This document shows, one piece after another, positions 11,700 through 23,379 of a stretch of 64,000 bases of DNA. A model generated the notes under the pieces. The model made no database searches, was not told the origin of the DNA, and saw nothing but the letters and a program-made list of their open reading frames with translations. Source of the stretch: Medicago truncatula (Eukaryota > Streptophyta > Magnoliopsida > Fabales > Fabaceae); assembly GCF_003473485.1 (NCBI RefSeq), contig NC_053044.1, positions 6,584,501-6,648,500 on the forward strand. The letters are read 5' to 3'. Position 1 is the first letter of the stretch, and every line of letters begins with the position of its first letter. Made by a program: the position numbers and the translations under genes.

Positions 11700-14600
11700 A
11701 TGGGTTCCAAGTGGGATATTGAAAAGTTCACCGGTAGTAACGACTTCGGGTTGTGGAAGGTGAAGATGAGGGCAATCTTAATTCAACAAAAGTGCGTTGA
11801 AGCACTAAAGGGAGAAGCACAGATGTCTGCACATCTGACACCTGCTGAGAAGACGGAGATGAATGATAAGGCGGTCAACGCTATCATTCTGTGTCTTGGG
11901 GATAAGGTGTTGAGAGAAGTATCAAGGGAGGCTACTGCTGTGTCTATGTGGAATAAGCTTGATTCATTATACATGACCAAGTCTTTGGCACATAGACAGT
12001 GTCTGAAACAACAACTCTACTTTTATCGTATGGTGGAGTCAAAACCTATAATGGAGCAACTGACGGAGTTCAATAAGATTATTGATAATTTGGCGAACAT
12101 AGATGTTAATCTGGAAGACGAGGATAAAGCCTTACACCTATTGTGTGCTTTACCTAGGTCCTTTGAGAATTTCAAGGATACTATGCTTTATGGCAAAGAG
12201 GGCACTATCACTTTGGAGGAAGTTCAAGCAGCTTTGAGAACCAAAGAGTTAACCAAGTTCAAAGAGTTGAAGGTTGATGATAGTGGAGAAGGCTTGAATA
12301 TCTCAAGGGGGAGAAGTCACAACAAAGGAAAAGGGAAAGGCAAGAATTCCAGGTCAAAGTCTAGGTCGAAGGGTGATGGCAATAAAACACAGTACAAATG
12401 TTTTATTTGTCATAATCCAGGTCACTTCAAAAAGGATTGTCCGGAGAGAAAGGACAATGGAGGTGGAGAATCATCCGTTCAGATTGCAAGCAAAGATGAA
12501 GGTTATGAGAGTGCTGGAGCACTAACTGTGACAAGTTGGGAACCTGAAAAGAGCTGGGTCTTTGACTCTGGGTGCTCTTATCACATTTGTCCAAGAAAGG
12601 AGTACTTTGAAACGTTAGAGCTGAAAGAAGGTGGAGTAGTTCGCCTTGGTAATAATAAGGCTTGTAAAATTCAAGGTATGGGTACTATCCGACTCAAAAT
12701 GTTTGATGATCGTGATTTCCTTTTGAAGAATGTGAGGTATATTCCTGAACTTAGGAGAAATTTAATATCCATAAGCATGTTTGATGGTCTAGGCTATTGC
12801 ACTAGAATTGAACGTGGTGTGATGAGAATTTCTCATGGTGCATTGGTTATGGCTAAGGGGTCTGAAATACAAGGTCTATATATTTTAGAAGGTTCTACCG
12901 TAATAGCAAATGCATCGGTTGCTAGTGTTGACACTCGGGACATAACTAAACTTTGGCATTTGAGGTTAGGTCATGTCAGTGAAAGGGGTTTGGTGGAGCG
13001 AGCTAAACAAGGTTTGCTAGGGAATGAAAAATTGAACAAGCTAGATTTCTGTGATAACTGCACATTAGGCAAACAACACAAGGTGAAGTTTGGAGTGGGG
13101 GTGCATAAATCTAGTAGGCCTTTTGAGTATGTTCATTCGGATCTTTGGGGTCCAGCATCGACGAAGACTCATGGGGGAGGTTCATATTTCATGTCTATCA
13201 TTGATGATTATTCTAGAAGAGTATGGGTTTACATTCTCAAGAAGAAAAGTGATGCTTTTGAAAAATTCAAGGAATGGGATACACTTGTAGAAAATCAGAT
13301 TGGTACCAAACTGAAAGTATTGAGAACTGACAATGGCTTGGAGTTTGTTTCAGAACAGTTTAATGAGTTTTGCAGGAAGAAAGGTATAAAGAGGCATAGA
13401 ACCGTGGCATACACACCTCAACAGAATGGTCTTGCTGAAAGAATGAACAGGACTCTGTTAGAGCGTGTGAGGTGTATGCTGTTGGGAGCTGGATTGTCCA
13501 AGAGTTTCTGGGGAGAGGCTGTTAGTACTGCAGCATATTTGATTAACATATGTCCATCAACAGGGATAGATCTCAAGACACCTATGGAGGTTTGGAGTGG
13601 GAGACCGGCAGACTACTCTAACTTGAAAGTCTTCGGAGCTTTAGCGTTTGCCCATGTCAGGCAAGACAAACTTGATGCTAGAGCTGTGAAGTGTATTTTC
13701 ATGGGTTATCCTGAAGGTGTGAAAGGTTATAGACTGTGGAAGATGGAACCTGGAGAATCAAAATTTATTATAAGCAGGGATGTTACTTTTGATGAGACCC
13801 GCATGGGGATGAAGTGCAAAGACCTGGATACAAGCTCAGAAACGCACTACAAGAAATATGACATTTTGCCAGGGATTTTGACAGGGGTTTGGTACCCCTG
13901 GCAAATTTGTCAGGGAAAATGCCAAGGACAACACCTGGCATATAACACAAGGGTTTTCCCTCACAAAACCCCTCACTTATTGCAAGGTGGGAAATTGAAA
14001 TTCAAGAATCTACTACATGCAGGCTTGAAGTGACTAAAGTAGGTGGCTGTCAGGCAAAAACCGAGGGAATATGCCAGGGAAAGCCCCTGGGATGGGAAAA
14101 AAGGTGATGAATCTCTGCATTGTTTCCTGTTGATTTGACAAGGCTCTGAAAAGCCTGTCCGGTCCAGTTGAGACAGGGGCAATACCCCTCGTTTATTGCG
14201 TGAATCCCTGGCTTTTTTCCTGTCGTTCTGCTGCTATCTGTTACCTAGCTATATGCTAGGATTTGACCAAGCATGCGAGGGGCATTCCCTCGAATAGGCA
14301 GTGGCTTTTTTTGCTCCCTATATAAATCCATGCACCGATCCTGTAACAGACTTCACAACTCTTATAAAATTTTCTTCACATAAAACACAACACATTCAAC
14401 ATACTTCATTAATTATATGTTTTTATCATGATATTAATTTTTACTACTTATTAATGTTATTTATTTTGTATGTTATTTGTAGTTGTGTTACTTATCTGCC
14501 TCCTTTGGTTAGCTATTGCTCCAACTCTTGTTGTTTTTGGATTGCATTGCAGATCTGCTATTGTAAAGCTTCAACAAGTTAGTGATTTTTTTTCCTCATA

Positions 14601-17600
14601 ACACCATAACTAATATACATGTTGATGATATGTTCTAAAATATGCTAGCTGTCCAATAAATTGATGTTTTTTTTTTCTTTACAAAATCTGAAGAAAACAA
14701 ATTTAATTATGATTTTTTTTTTCGTTTTTTCATATTATGCATGAAATTTGGTTTATTTTATTCGAATTTTTCAATGTTAATTGTCCAGAAATTTATGCTG
14801 AATATATGCATGTTGTTATGGGATATATGCATGTTTTTTTTGTGATAAAATGAAATATATATGCATGCTGCTTTCTTTTTGTGATTGAAATATGCATGTT
14901 TTTTTTTGTGATAAAATTAAATATATGCATGTTGCTAAATATATTGTTATTAGGTGGATTTTTATATATTATCGAATATGGTTTATTTAGTTAAATAGTT
15001 TCTTTTATTTTATTTTTAATTTAGGACTCTATTTTAAATTTCTGTAGTAAAACATAAATTACAACATAATCTGTTTTTTTCTAATTTAGGGCAACTCTTT
15101 TTTTGATATTTAAAAAAAACTATTTGTTAAACATAATATGTTTTTAAAAATTTATTATTTATTCAATTTTAAAAAGTGATTATAAATAATAATATATATG
15201 AAAAAGGAATGTATTAAAAAGGTTTATTGTTGGAAAACTGTTATTAAGTATAATTTCTATTTCATGCCTATTAATTAGACTTAGTAGTGTTTGGGTGACT
15301 AAACTTTATTTATATGCATTTAATTGTGTTTTAAAAAATATTTTTAATTTTTTTAAAAATATATTTTATTAATTAAATTGATTTTTGAACCATTTATTTG
15401 TATTTCAAAAACAACTTTTAAAAAAAACGATTTATTAATTAATTAATAAAAAATTTGTTTTTATAAATAAACATTTTTTTAAAAAAATAATTTGGACGTT
15501 TGCTAGGGGTTAAACCCCTCGCATATCCTTGATTTTTTGCTCATCTTACTTGCCTTTCCGTCAATCAGTCACGTCAGTCAGCGCAGTCGCAGAGTCTGCA
15601 AAGTTGCAGGAAAGTTGCAGACGAAAGTGAGGGAATATGCCAGGGGTTCTGCCAGGGAGAAAACCTGGCGATATACCAGGGGTTCAGCCCCTCGTTTTTC
15701 TCCCAGGGGTGTAGCCCCTGGCAAAATGTTTGCGATTAGCGCTTTTGCCAGGCCATCTGCCCCTCGTTTTTTCCCTCACAAATGTCCCGTTTGCCAGGGA
15801 TTTTGTCCTTTTGACAGGGATTTTGCCCCTGGCAAAAGGCAATGTTTCTTGTAGTGACGGGGACAGAGAAACTTCAGTTTGAGGTGGAGTCTATCACTGA
15901 TGAAAGGGAAGAGGAGGATCAGACTCCAGAACCTGATGAGGGTGAAGGCCAAGAGATAGTGAATCCTGACTATCAGCTAGCAAGAGATAGGGAGAGGAGA
16001 CACATTAATCCACCTAAGAGATACGGTTATGCTGACCTTATTTATTATGCTTTGAATGTGGCTGAAGAATTGCAAGACTCGGAACCAAAGAACTTCAGGG
16101 AGGCATTAGAAAGCAATGAAAACAAGGACTGGCTGAAGGCAATGAATGAGGAAATGCGTTCATTGGAGAAGAACCAGACTTGGAGACTTGTTTCATTACC
16201 TAAGAATCAAAGGGTAGTGGGAAGCAAGTGGGTGTTCAAGAAGAAAGAAGGTATACCAGGGGTCGAAGCACCAAGGTATAAGGCAAGACTTGTAGCAAAG
16301 GGTTTTACTCAGGTGGAAGGGATTGATTACAATGAAATCTTTTCACCGGTGGTAAAACATTGTTCTATAAGGGTACTTATGGCGATTGTTAACATGTATG
16401 ATCTTGAGTTAGAACAAATGGATGTGAAGACCGCATTTCTACATGGAGAGTTGGAAGAGACTATCTATATGCAACAACCAAAAGGTTTTGTAAAAGACAA
16501 TACAAAAGTGTGTTTGTTGAAGAAATCTTTGTATGGGTTGAAGCAAAGTCCAAGGCAGTGGTATCGTCGGTTTGATGAGTTCCTGGTAAAGGCTGGTTTT
16601 GTGAGAAGCAACTATGATAGTTGTGTTTACATGATGAGAAGGAATGAGAAAGTCATTCTCTACCTTCTCCTTTATGTAGATGATATTCTTATGGCAAGTT
16701 CTGATATGCAAGAGATTCAGAAGCTCAAGCAAAGATTGAATGATGAATTTGAGATGAAGGATCTTGGTAATGCAAAGAAGATTCTTGGTATGGATATCAT
16801 AAGGGACCGGAACAAAGGTGAATTGTTCTTATCTCAGCAGGGGTACTTGAGGAAAGTGGTGGAACGGTTTAGAATGAAAGATTCTAATGTCGTTAGCACT
16901 CCTCTTGGTCACCACACTAAGCTATCTATAATGCAGTGTCCTCAATCCGATGAAGAGAAAAACAAGATGGAGGGTACTCCCTATGCAAGTGGGTTGGAAG
17001 CATCATGTATGGTATGGTTTGTAGTAGACCGGACTTATCCTACGCAATCAGTGTGATAAGTCGGTTTATGGCAAATCCGGGTCAAGTGCACTGACAAGCT
17101 TTGAAGTGGGTTCTGAGATATTTGAATGGATCTTTGAGAGGTGGTCTAAGGTATACAAAGTCACAACCAGGTAGGGATGCTTTGGAGGGATATGTGGATG
17201 CGGACTATGCAGGTAACGTAGACACTAGAAAATCTTTGTCAGGATTTGTGTTTACATTATTCGGTACAGCGGTAACTTCGAAGGCAAATCAACAATCAGT
17301 TGTAGCACTTTCAACAACTCAAGCAGAGTACATAGCCCTTGTTGAAGGGGTCAAGGAAGCCATATGGTTGAAAGGTATGATTGGAGAAATGGGGGTTGGT
17401 CAAGGATGTGTGAAGATACATTGTGATAGCCAAAGTGCCATTCATTTGGCAAATCATCAGGTGTATCATGAAAGGACAAAGCACATTGACATTCGTTTGC
17501 ACTTCGTCAGAGACATGATTGAGACTAAGGAGATCATGGTAGAGAAAGTGGCATCGGAAGACAATCCAGCAGACATGTTCACCAAATCATTACCAAGATC

Positions 17601-17646
17601 AAGATTCAAGCATTGCTTGGACTTGATAAACTTCATTGAAGCATAG
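11700..17646 (+). pseudogene. Copia gag-pol polyprotein, interrupted
   Basis: Drives copying and integration of the element. Segment 11700-13844 encodes 715 residues: gag, a CCHC zinc knuckle (CFICHNPGHFKKDC, ~233-247), protease with Asp289 in DSGC, the His/Cys pre-integrase domain, and an integrase core with conserved Asp, Asp and Glu. A CACTA element (13845-15856) and its 3-bp TSD then intervene. The original frame resumes at 15860 with the reverse transcriptase, including the YVDD motif at 16674-16685. A frameshift lies near 16985-17000 and an in-frame TGA at 17092-17094. RNase H follows to the stop at 17646. The insertion preserved phase, but the frameshift and stop disable this copy independently of the CACTA. 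Confidence 0.93.
13845..15856. mobile_element. Non-autonomous CACTA (En/Spm) element, 2.0 kb
   Basis: Starts CACTACAAGAAA and ends TTTCTTGTAGTG, perfect 12-bp CACTA-type inverted termini. It is flanked by a 3-bp TSD, ACG (13842-13844 and 15857-15859). Subterminal regions at both ends carry many copies of TGCCAGGG/CCCTGGCA and CCCCTGGCA-like words, as expected for transposase-binding arrays. The interior (about 14600-15500) is AT-rich with repeated ATATGCATGTT words and no transposase ORF, so it must be mobilised in trans. Confidence 0.95.
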
Positions 17647-17710
17647 ATGAAGGATTGGAGAGAGCAGCAAGGTGATTGATGGTTAAATTGGCATCATCAC
17701 TGATTTGAAG

Positions 17711-17724
17711 TCAAGGTGGAGAAT
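17711..17724 (+). other. Polypurine tract of the Copia element
   Basis: CAAGGTGGAGAATT lies immediately before the 3' LTR and matches the usual Copia polypurine position and style. Confidence 0.75.
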
Positions 17725-18243
17725 TGTGAGAGTTAACTTAAAATCAGAAATCTGGAGCATCGCGCCACGATGGTTGAAGCAAGATTCCTGGGAAGCTACT
17801 GGAAAAATCGTGCCACGATGAAGCAGGGTCGTGCCACGATGGTCGCGCTGAAGATAAAAATAAAACGTATTTTCAGTTAGATTTGTTTCAGTTTTATAAG
17901 GGTTTACTTTCCACTATAAATACAGCCTTGTATCAGATGATAAAAGTGTGTAGAAAAACAAGGTTTAGACCAACAAGCAAACTAGGGTTTATAGAGAATC
18001 TCTCTTGGCAACAACTCTAGGGTTGAGATTGTTTTGATTCACCTTGAACAAAACACTATTAGGATTGAGTCTCTTGGTCACGGGAAGAGGCTGGGACTTG
18101 GGTAGAGTTAGGTTTGAAGACTGATTCTTGAAACTCATTATCTCTTTGTAAAGAAACTCATTCATTATAGTGGATCGGAGAGCTGCTCTCTCCCCCAGAC
18201 TAGGTCATCATTAGACCGAGCTGGGTAAACAGATATCTTGTGT

Positions 18244-18306
<63 letters not shown>

Positions 18307-18422
18307 TCTCTTGCTGTTTTTGTTTGGATTATTTTGCTACCCGCTTGATTTGATTACTTGGTATTAATTTGCTCCACGCATCAAGTTTTTATTGGTGTGG
18401 TTTTCTCAACGAATTCACAACA
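17725..18422 (+). repeat. 3' LTR of the Copia element with expanded CT run
   Basis: 698 bp, nearly identical to the 5' LTR. The extra 39 bp are one base plus a CT microsatellite of about 53 bases at 18249-18301, against about 15 in the 5' LTR. Confidence 0.95.
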
Positions 18423-18427
18423 AATTC

Positions 18428-18739
18428 TCTTTTGGTTGACTCATATGATATGATTGATTAAGGAGACAAAAAACTAACATTATTTTTGTCTTAAAGGTTG
18501 ATTCATATGATACGATTGAGTAAGGTTTTATGTTCCCCCAATTTTTTGGTTTTTTTTTTCTTTTTTTAATAATATATATGAGAAATTGGCAAAAAATTAG
18601 AGTGGGATGCAACTTAGTTAATACATCTTCTATTCTCTTTTGGTGTCAATTTGCTCTTAATTAAAAAAAATTAAAATATTTCTCATTATTTTTATTTAAT
18701 TTTTTCTTTGCATGTAACAGTTTGCCATCTCAACTAGTT
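18428..18739. repeat. Left part of an old copy of the local repeat
   Basis: Sequence around 18640-18739 (AATATTTCTCATTATTTTTATTTAATT... CATCTCAACTAG) matches the segment at about 34185-34250 in duplication copy B. The match resumes at 21183 after the LINE, so this is the left half of a third copy. Confidence 0.55.
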
Positions 18740-19253
18740 TTTTTTTTTTTATATAAGCAAGGAGAGAGGACAGGCGTCAAGAGGCAACATCGACATCCCA
18801 ACTAGGTTGGTACCTTGAGTAGCCTCCACCCTATGCCGCAAAACTCTAAAGATTTTATTAAAAAAGGGGGAAAAGAATTACAAAGGAGGGGGGGACTAGG
18901 CCAAAACCCTCAAAGAAAGAAAAATAAAACAGAAAGCAAAAAACAAATAACAAAAACTCCCCAAAAACAAACTATGGAAATATGTTGTTGGGTAATACAC
19001 ATCTTTCCCGAAAGAAATCGACGGACAACTCAGAAACAGTTGACTTTAATAGTCCAACAATTCATTGGGCAGTTGTAGAAGGATCACCCCCAACACGGGT
19101 TTTTGTAGGCTGCTTCCGTAAGACTTGTTGTAATTTTAATTTCTGTTTCCTTGTTAGAACCAATGTGAAGTCTTTAACAGCTGATCTCTCATCATATTGA
19201 CGCACCCTTTCCCACAAATCTAAACCATGCTGAATATTTTTGCTAGGAGGAAC

Positions 19254-20740
19254 TTATTGTTGTTGAATTTCGCCAGCCACATGTTCATCCTGATTATGAG
19301 ATACATTAATATTAACATCTGCTTGCACAACCTCTTCATTCCCTTCAAGTGATATCACGACAGCCTCATGGGACACTACATAATTATCAATGGAACGAGC
19401 AGCCATGGGGGATTGGTTAGGAACAGAATGCACGTCAACGTGCTCAACGAAATTCTTTGTCTGAACCTGTGGAGATTCCACATATACCTCGTGCACGTCA
19501 TCGTGATCAACAATTGATGAATGTGTTACATGCTCATGGTCACCCTTGGGATTCTTCACCAACTCCCGGGGGCGCGAATGATTATGTTCCACATCATCCG
19601 AGAACGTCGCAGTAACATCGTCAACCGCGGGGTTCTCCAACTTCTCCTGTGATGTCGGATGCGACTGCTCCAGTCCACTCTCTCAAAATGAACTTCATCC
19701 TGCGCAAACCGGGGAAAATTTTTCAAACACTGGCTTAGCTAGTGGCAGCTCCTCACTAGAAATGTTGTCATACACATTATGTAGTGGAAAGCTTAAAGAT
19801 GTTGACAACAATGACGTCCTGGTCATAGGGACCGTCATCTGAGAAGTAATAGTAGTTGAAGTAGAAGTAACAACCGGCCTCATGTGTGAGCTAGCAATAA
19901 TAGGGTCCTGAATAGCCTGAGAAGGCGGAGCCAGTGGTGAAGGGGCAGTAGTAACCGGAACTCTCTTAGAAGTGGTGACTGTCAAAGTAATCGGAACCGG
20001 AACCCAAGTCCAGGTACTACCATTGGCCGAAGTGGAAGCCCCCCCATCTGTGTGCTGCCAAGTTGTTGTAGGGGGTGCTTTCTCAAACATAACGATTTGT
20101 TTCCCACGATCATCTTTATCCTTTGGTTGTTGAGGATGTATCCATCGGCAAGAGGAGACATTATGTCCAATGGAGTAACAGTGATGGGAAAACAACGGTC
20201 TCCTCTCATATTGCACTTCCACCTTAAAAGTGAAGCCCTCACGGTCCACAAGGATCTCATCGTAAGCTCTCTTTGATAGGTCAATGTCAACTAGGATCCT
20301 TGCATAGTGGCCAAAAGTGTGGTTTCTTGTCGGTCCATCAATGTCTATCGGAGTGCCAACTGCACTTGCTATTTCCTTCAACGTTCTCTTCCGCCAATAT
20401 TCTTGTGGTAACTCAACCAGTTGAATCCAAAGCGATACATGAGTCTTCTTCGGAGCAAGATATTTGAAATCTTTGGTCCACTAAGATAGTCTTATCAAAC
20501 CCGGCTTGAGATTGATTGTACCAGCTGCCCATATTTTACGAAGATCAAGATCCTCCGCCGAATCAAAATGGAAATCATAATATCCTTTGCCTAAAGGAAC
20601 CATTTCCACACCGCCATTGTTTTCCAAAGCTTCCCCAATTTGGTGCTTAGGTCACATGCAGAGTACGGTTTCTCACCCTTTTGCAGCCTTGGCTTGAAAA
20701 ACACAATTGATGACAGACCATTCCCAATTCCTCCTGCCCA
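19254..20740 (-). pseudogene. DUF4283/zinc-knuckle ORF1-like protein, broken
   Basis: On the minus strand the region 20740-20390 reads as a DUF4283-type domain in two frames (GKGYYDFHFDSAEDL..., IWAAGTINLKPG) with a stop near 20480. It then runs open through 20381-19695 (EIASAVGTPIDID, GHYARILVDIDLSK, VEVQYERRPLF). The zinc knuckle, usually CX2CX4HX4C, has its first Cys replaced by Ser (FSHHCYSIGHNVSSC). A low-complexity acidic tail continues in 19640-19254 after another break. In plants this domain order is typical of LINE ORF1 proteins and their relatives. Confidence 0.7.
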
Positions 20741-20826
20741 ATACGGATGCTCAAAATGTCTCCTTTAATGCATGGAATTGGGAATGGTCAGTCATCAATT
20801 GTGTTTTGACAAGCCAAGGCTGCTGC
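20682..20826. repeat. Imperfect inverted repeat, ~50-bp arms
   Basis: 20682-20731 and 20774-20826 are reverse complements with a few indels and mismatches, separated by about 42 bp. The left arm is the N-terminal coding part of the DUF4283 ORF; the right arm is a diverged inverted copy of it. Confidence 0.8.
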
Positions 20827-21182
20827 AAATGATTTTGTTGGTACAACTTGTGCTTGCACCATCGCTGAGGGAGTTGTATCAGACACACACGACCAGGGGC
20901 ACGTGTATGCCATCCAAAGTCTGTCAACAATTCACCAGGCCTGATACTAGTAATGAATAGTGCGTGGACGTAAGATTCAGGTAACGTGAATTATGGAAGG
21001 TGTGAATGAGTGGTGGAAACTTGCAATCATGCGTGAATGAATTTTGAAGAACTAGCAAAGTGAAGGAAAAACAAGCAAATAAATGTTTAAATTTCAGGAC
21101 CTGTCCTTCTCAATTGTGTGCACCATAAGAACAAGAGTGTTCATTATACTTGTTACATCCTTGAGAAGTTTGTTGCTTTTTC

Positions 21183-21960
21183 CTCAACTAGATTGTCCCC
21201 ATGGTGGAAAGTGGAAACATATAACAACGACAAGGAAAGGAAAGATAACAGATTTTAAAGATAAATGATATTTAAACAACCATTTTTTGATTATTTTGTG
21301 ACAACTTTTTCTCTCATTAATTACATTATGATCTATTGTTTTGGTTTTGTGTTCAAATATCAAAAAATTTATCAAATTTTGGTTGTCTCAAAAGTTGTCA
21401 TATAAATGTTCAGATAACAAAACTCGATTTTAAATTCTTATTAAAAAAAGATTTTTTCTTTTAAAAAAAAAATTATTGATAGTTATTATAAACCTTACTA
21501 TAATTTATTGTAGCATTTATCAATGGGTATAATTTCTTGATACCAATAAGCACTAACTAGATTAATAATCACGTCTTGTACAACAAATAATCTCATCTTA
21601 ATGTTTACTTCTTCTTAAAGTTAAGTTCAAGATTATGAAGTTAAAAAAATCTTTAATCTTAATTCATATGAATTTAATATTTGTTTTTTTTAGTAATGTG
21701 AATTTAACATTAAATCCTTAATGTTAATTGAACTAAAAAACTAATTGGATTCAAGAGATTCTCTTCATAAATATAATCAACGAAAGATAGACTTTATTAA
21801 ATAAGATTAGTGTATACTAATAGTATGTTAGCTAGCTATCGGTTATGTTCCAATTTCACACCATACATAAAGAGGGTTTTACACAAATGTTTTTTTTTTT
21901 TTTTTGAGCAATTACACAAATGTTTTGTAAACGGTTGGTTGATTAGTACAGTTTAATTGC
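21183..21960. repeat. Right part of an old copy of the local repeat
   Basis: Matches duplication copies A and B in order: CTCAACTAGATTGTC (34245), CACTAACTAGATTA..ATCAC (34450), TCAAGATTATGAAGTTA (34530), AGACTTTATTAAATAAGATTAGT (34775) and GGTTATGTTCCAATTTCA. More diverged than A and B are from each other. Confidence 0.65.
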
Positions 21961-22541
21961 ATTTTTAGTATTTTTGTAATTATTATTATTAATTTCAAGA
22001 AGTAGTATATGTGTGTGTGTTATTTTGAGGAATTGAGGAAATAAAAAAATACCAAGGCCTCGCGAACTCATTTCTCCCATTGGATCTTCTTTGGAGGAAT
22101 TTATGGATGGTTGGATATAAAGAAGAGATACGCTACAATTGCAAGTAGGAAAACTGACAAAGGGGTAATGAAGTTTTCATGAGAAATATTTTCGCGAGAA
22201 GTGTCATTTTCCACACACAGTGTGTGGGTGTGGAAAAGAGCGGTGCTATTTATCAAGAAAATATACATCGCAAATGCAAAGCCGTTGGATCCTGAAATTG
22301 TTTAGAATACACCGAGTAGATTTTTTTTTTTTTTTTGAAGGAAAATACACTGAGTAGATGAAAATGAATAAAGCCTGCCACAATTATATTTACATAGTGT
22401 ATGGGAAATTATATATCTCGCGACCAAATATATAACGAATGGATCAAAATGTGTTTATTAGTGCTTGTATAATTTTGACCCCATCCATGATTCCCATGAT
22501 CTCCTTGAAATCGCAAAATTATGCGAAGCATACCTTATATG

Positions 22542-22593
<52 letters not shown>

Positions 22594-22741
22594 AACCTAA
22601 CGCAAAGTGTGCATAGAGAGAGAATTTGAAAAAGTGTTAAGATACAAAGATCACCACAAAGGGCATTGCTTAATGAATACATAAAAGAAAAATTTGTGTT
22701 AAAAATATAAGTCAAATACACTTGTCAAAATCATAATTATA
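21961..22741. other. Intergenic DNA with AT microsatellite
   Basis: No gene seen. A perfect (TA)n tract occupies about 22545-22591 and creates a spurious Ile-Tyr repeat ORF on the minus strand. Confidence 0.6.
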
Positions 22742-22750
22742 TTATTTTAT

Positions 22751-23349
22751 GGGTTTTTCTATCATGTGCAAATTTACATATATTAAGAAGTTTAAAGTAG
22801 TAACTTTAACTTGAAACTTGTGTTTTTTATATTAAATATGTGGCAAATTCTATGGTACACCCAATAAATTTGGGTGTATCGGTACACCAAGTCGTAAAAT
22901 TAATAATAAATGTGTTGTTTTTTTGAAGAAAAATAATTATTTTCTATCATTGACAACTAAGATAATTAAATTTTATTTACCAAAAGCTTCGACGAAATAA
23001 AATTTAATTTTTAAGAATTTTTATTACTCATAACAATGAATATTGATTATTTTTTATGACAAAATGTAAATTTTTTAATATGATCCTTATAAACAATGAA
23101 ATGATGATTTTTCTTATGAAATGATGTTTTCTAAAATATAAATATTGACAAATACCTTTTTATTTCATTAAAGTGATCGTTAATTTATATATTTTGTGAA
23201 ACAAGAGTACCAATACACTCAAAATTGTGAGTGTACCATAGAAGTTCCCTAAATATGTAGCTTTTAATCAATAATTGTTGGTTTTCAATGAAAAATTACT
23301 ACTTTTAGTTACCTTAACATGTGCAATATTGCACATGTTAGACAAACCC
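22751..23349. mobile_element. MULE-like MITE (outer of a nested pair)
   Basis: Inverted ends: left GGGTTTTTCTATCATGTGCA, right TGCACATGTTAGACAAACCC. A perfect 9-bp TSD, TTATTTTAT, is at 22742-22750 and 23350-23358. Without the inner element it is about 182 bp. The right end contains the palindrome AACATGTGCAATATTGCACA plus TGTT. Confidence 0.8.
22842..23249. mobile_element. MULE-like MITE (inner of a nested pair)
   Basis: 408 bp. The left end, GGCAAATTCTATGGTACACC, and the right end (reverse complement GGGAACTTCTATGGTACACT) match over about 40 bp. A perfect 9-bp TSD, TAAATATGT, is at 22833-22841 and 23250-23258. It lies wholly inside the outer MITE and so inserted later. Confidence 0.85.
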
Positions 23350-23379
23350 TTATTTTATATGCAAAAGTTACTTGTTTTA

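Larger units (their letters stand above)
10995..18422 (+). mobile_element. Ty1/Copia LTR retrotransposon, 7.4 kb, nearly complete
   Basis: Two LTRs (10995-11653 and 17725-18422) enclose a gag-protease-integrase-RT-RNase H region in Copia order. A perfect 5-bp TSD, AATTC, flanks it (10990-10994 and 18423-18427). LTRs begin TGTGAGAG and end CACAACA. The LTRs differ by about seven point changes plus a CT-repeat length change, so the insertion is recent. Gag and pol style resembles the Tork/Tnt1 side of Copia (inference). A CACTA element is nested at 13845-15856, so the element without it would be about 5.4 kb. Confidence 0.95.
18740..21182 (-). mobile_element. Non-LTR (LINE) element, deleted, with DUF4283 ORF
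   Basis: Minus-strand retroelement. A T run at 18740-18751 is its poly(A) tail in reverse. The next bases resemble the 3' end of the other LINE at 45389 (purine-rich, ACTAGGCC/CCAAAAC words). The ORF1-type DUF4283 region is at 19254-20740. No reverse transcriptase is seen between ORF and tail, so ORF2 is deleted. CTCAACTAG occurs just before the tail (18731-18739) and again at 21183-21191, consistent with a short TSD. The exact 5' end is inferred from that repeat. Confidence 0.6.

Noticed and set aside
14301..14582. 93-aa ORF in the CACTA element
   Set aside because: No transposase or other domain; hydrophobic chance frame in AT-rich DNA.
22458..22721. ORF with Ile-Tyr repeats
   Set aside because: Product of a (TA)n microsatellite.
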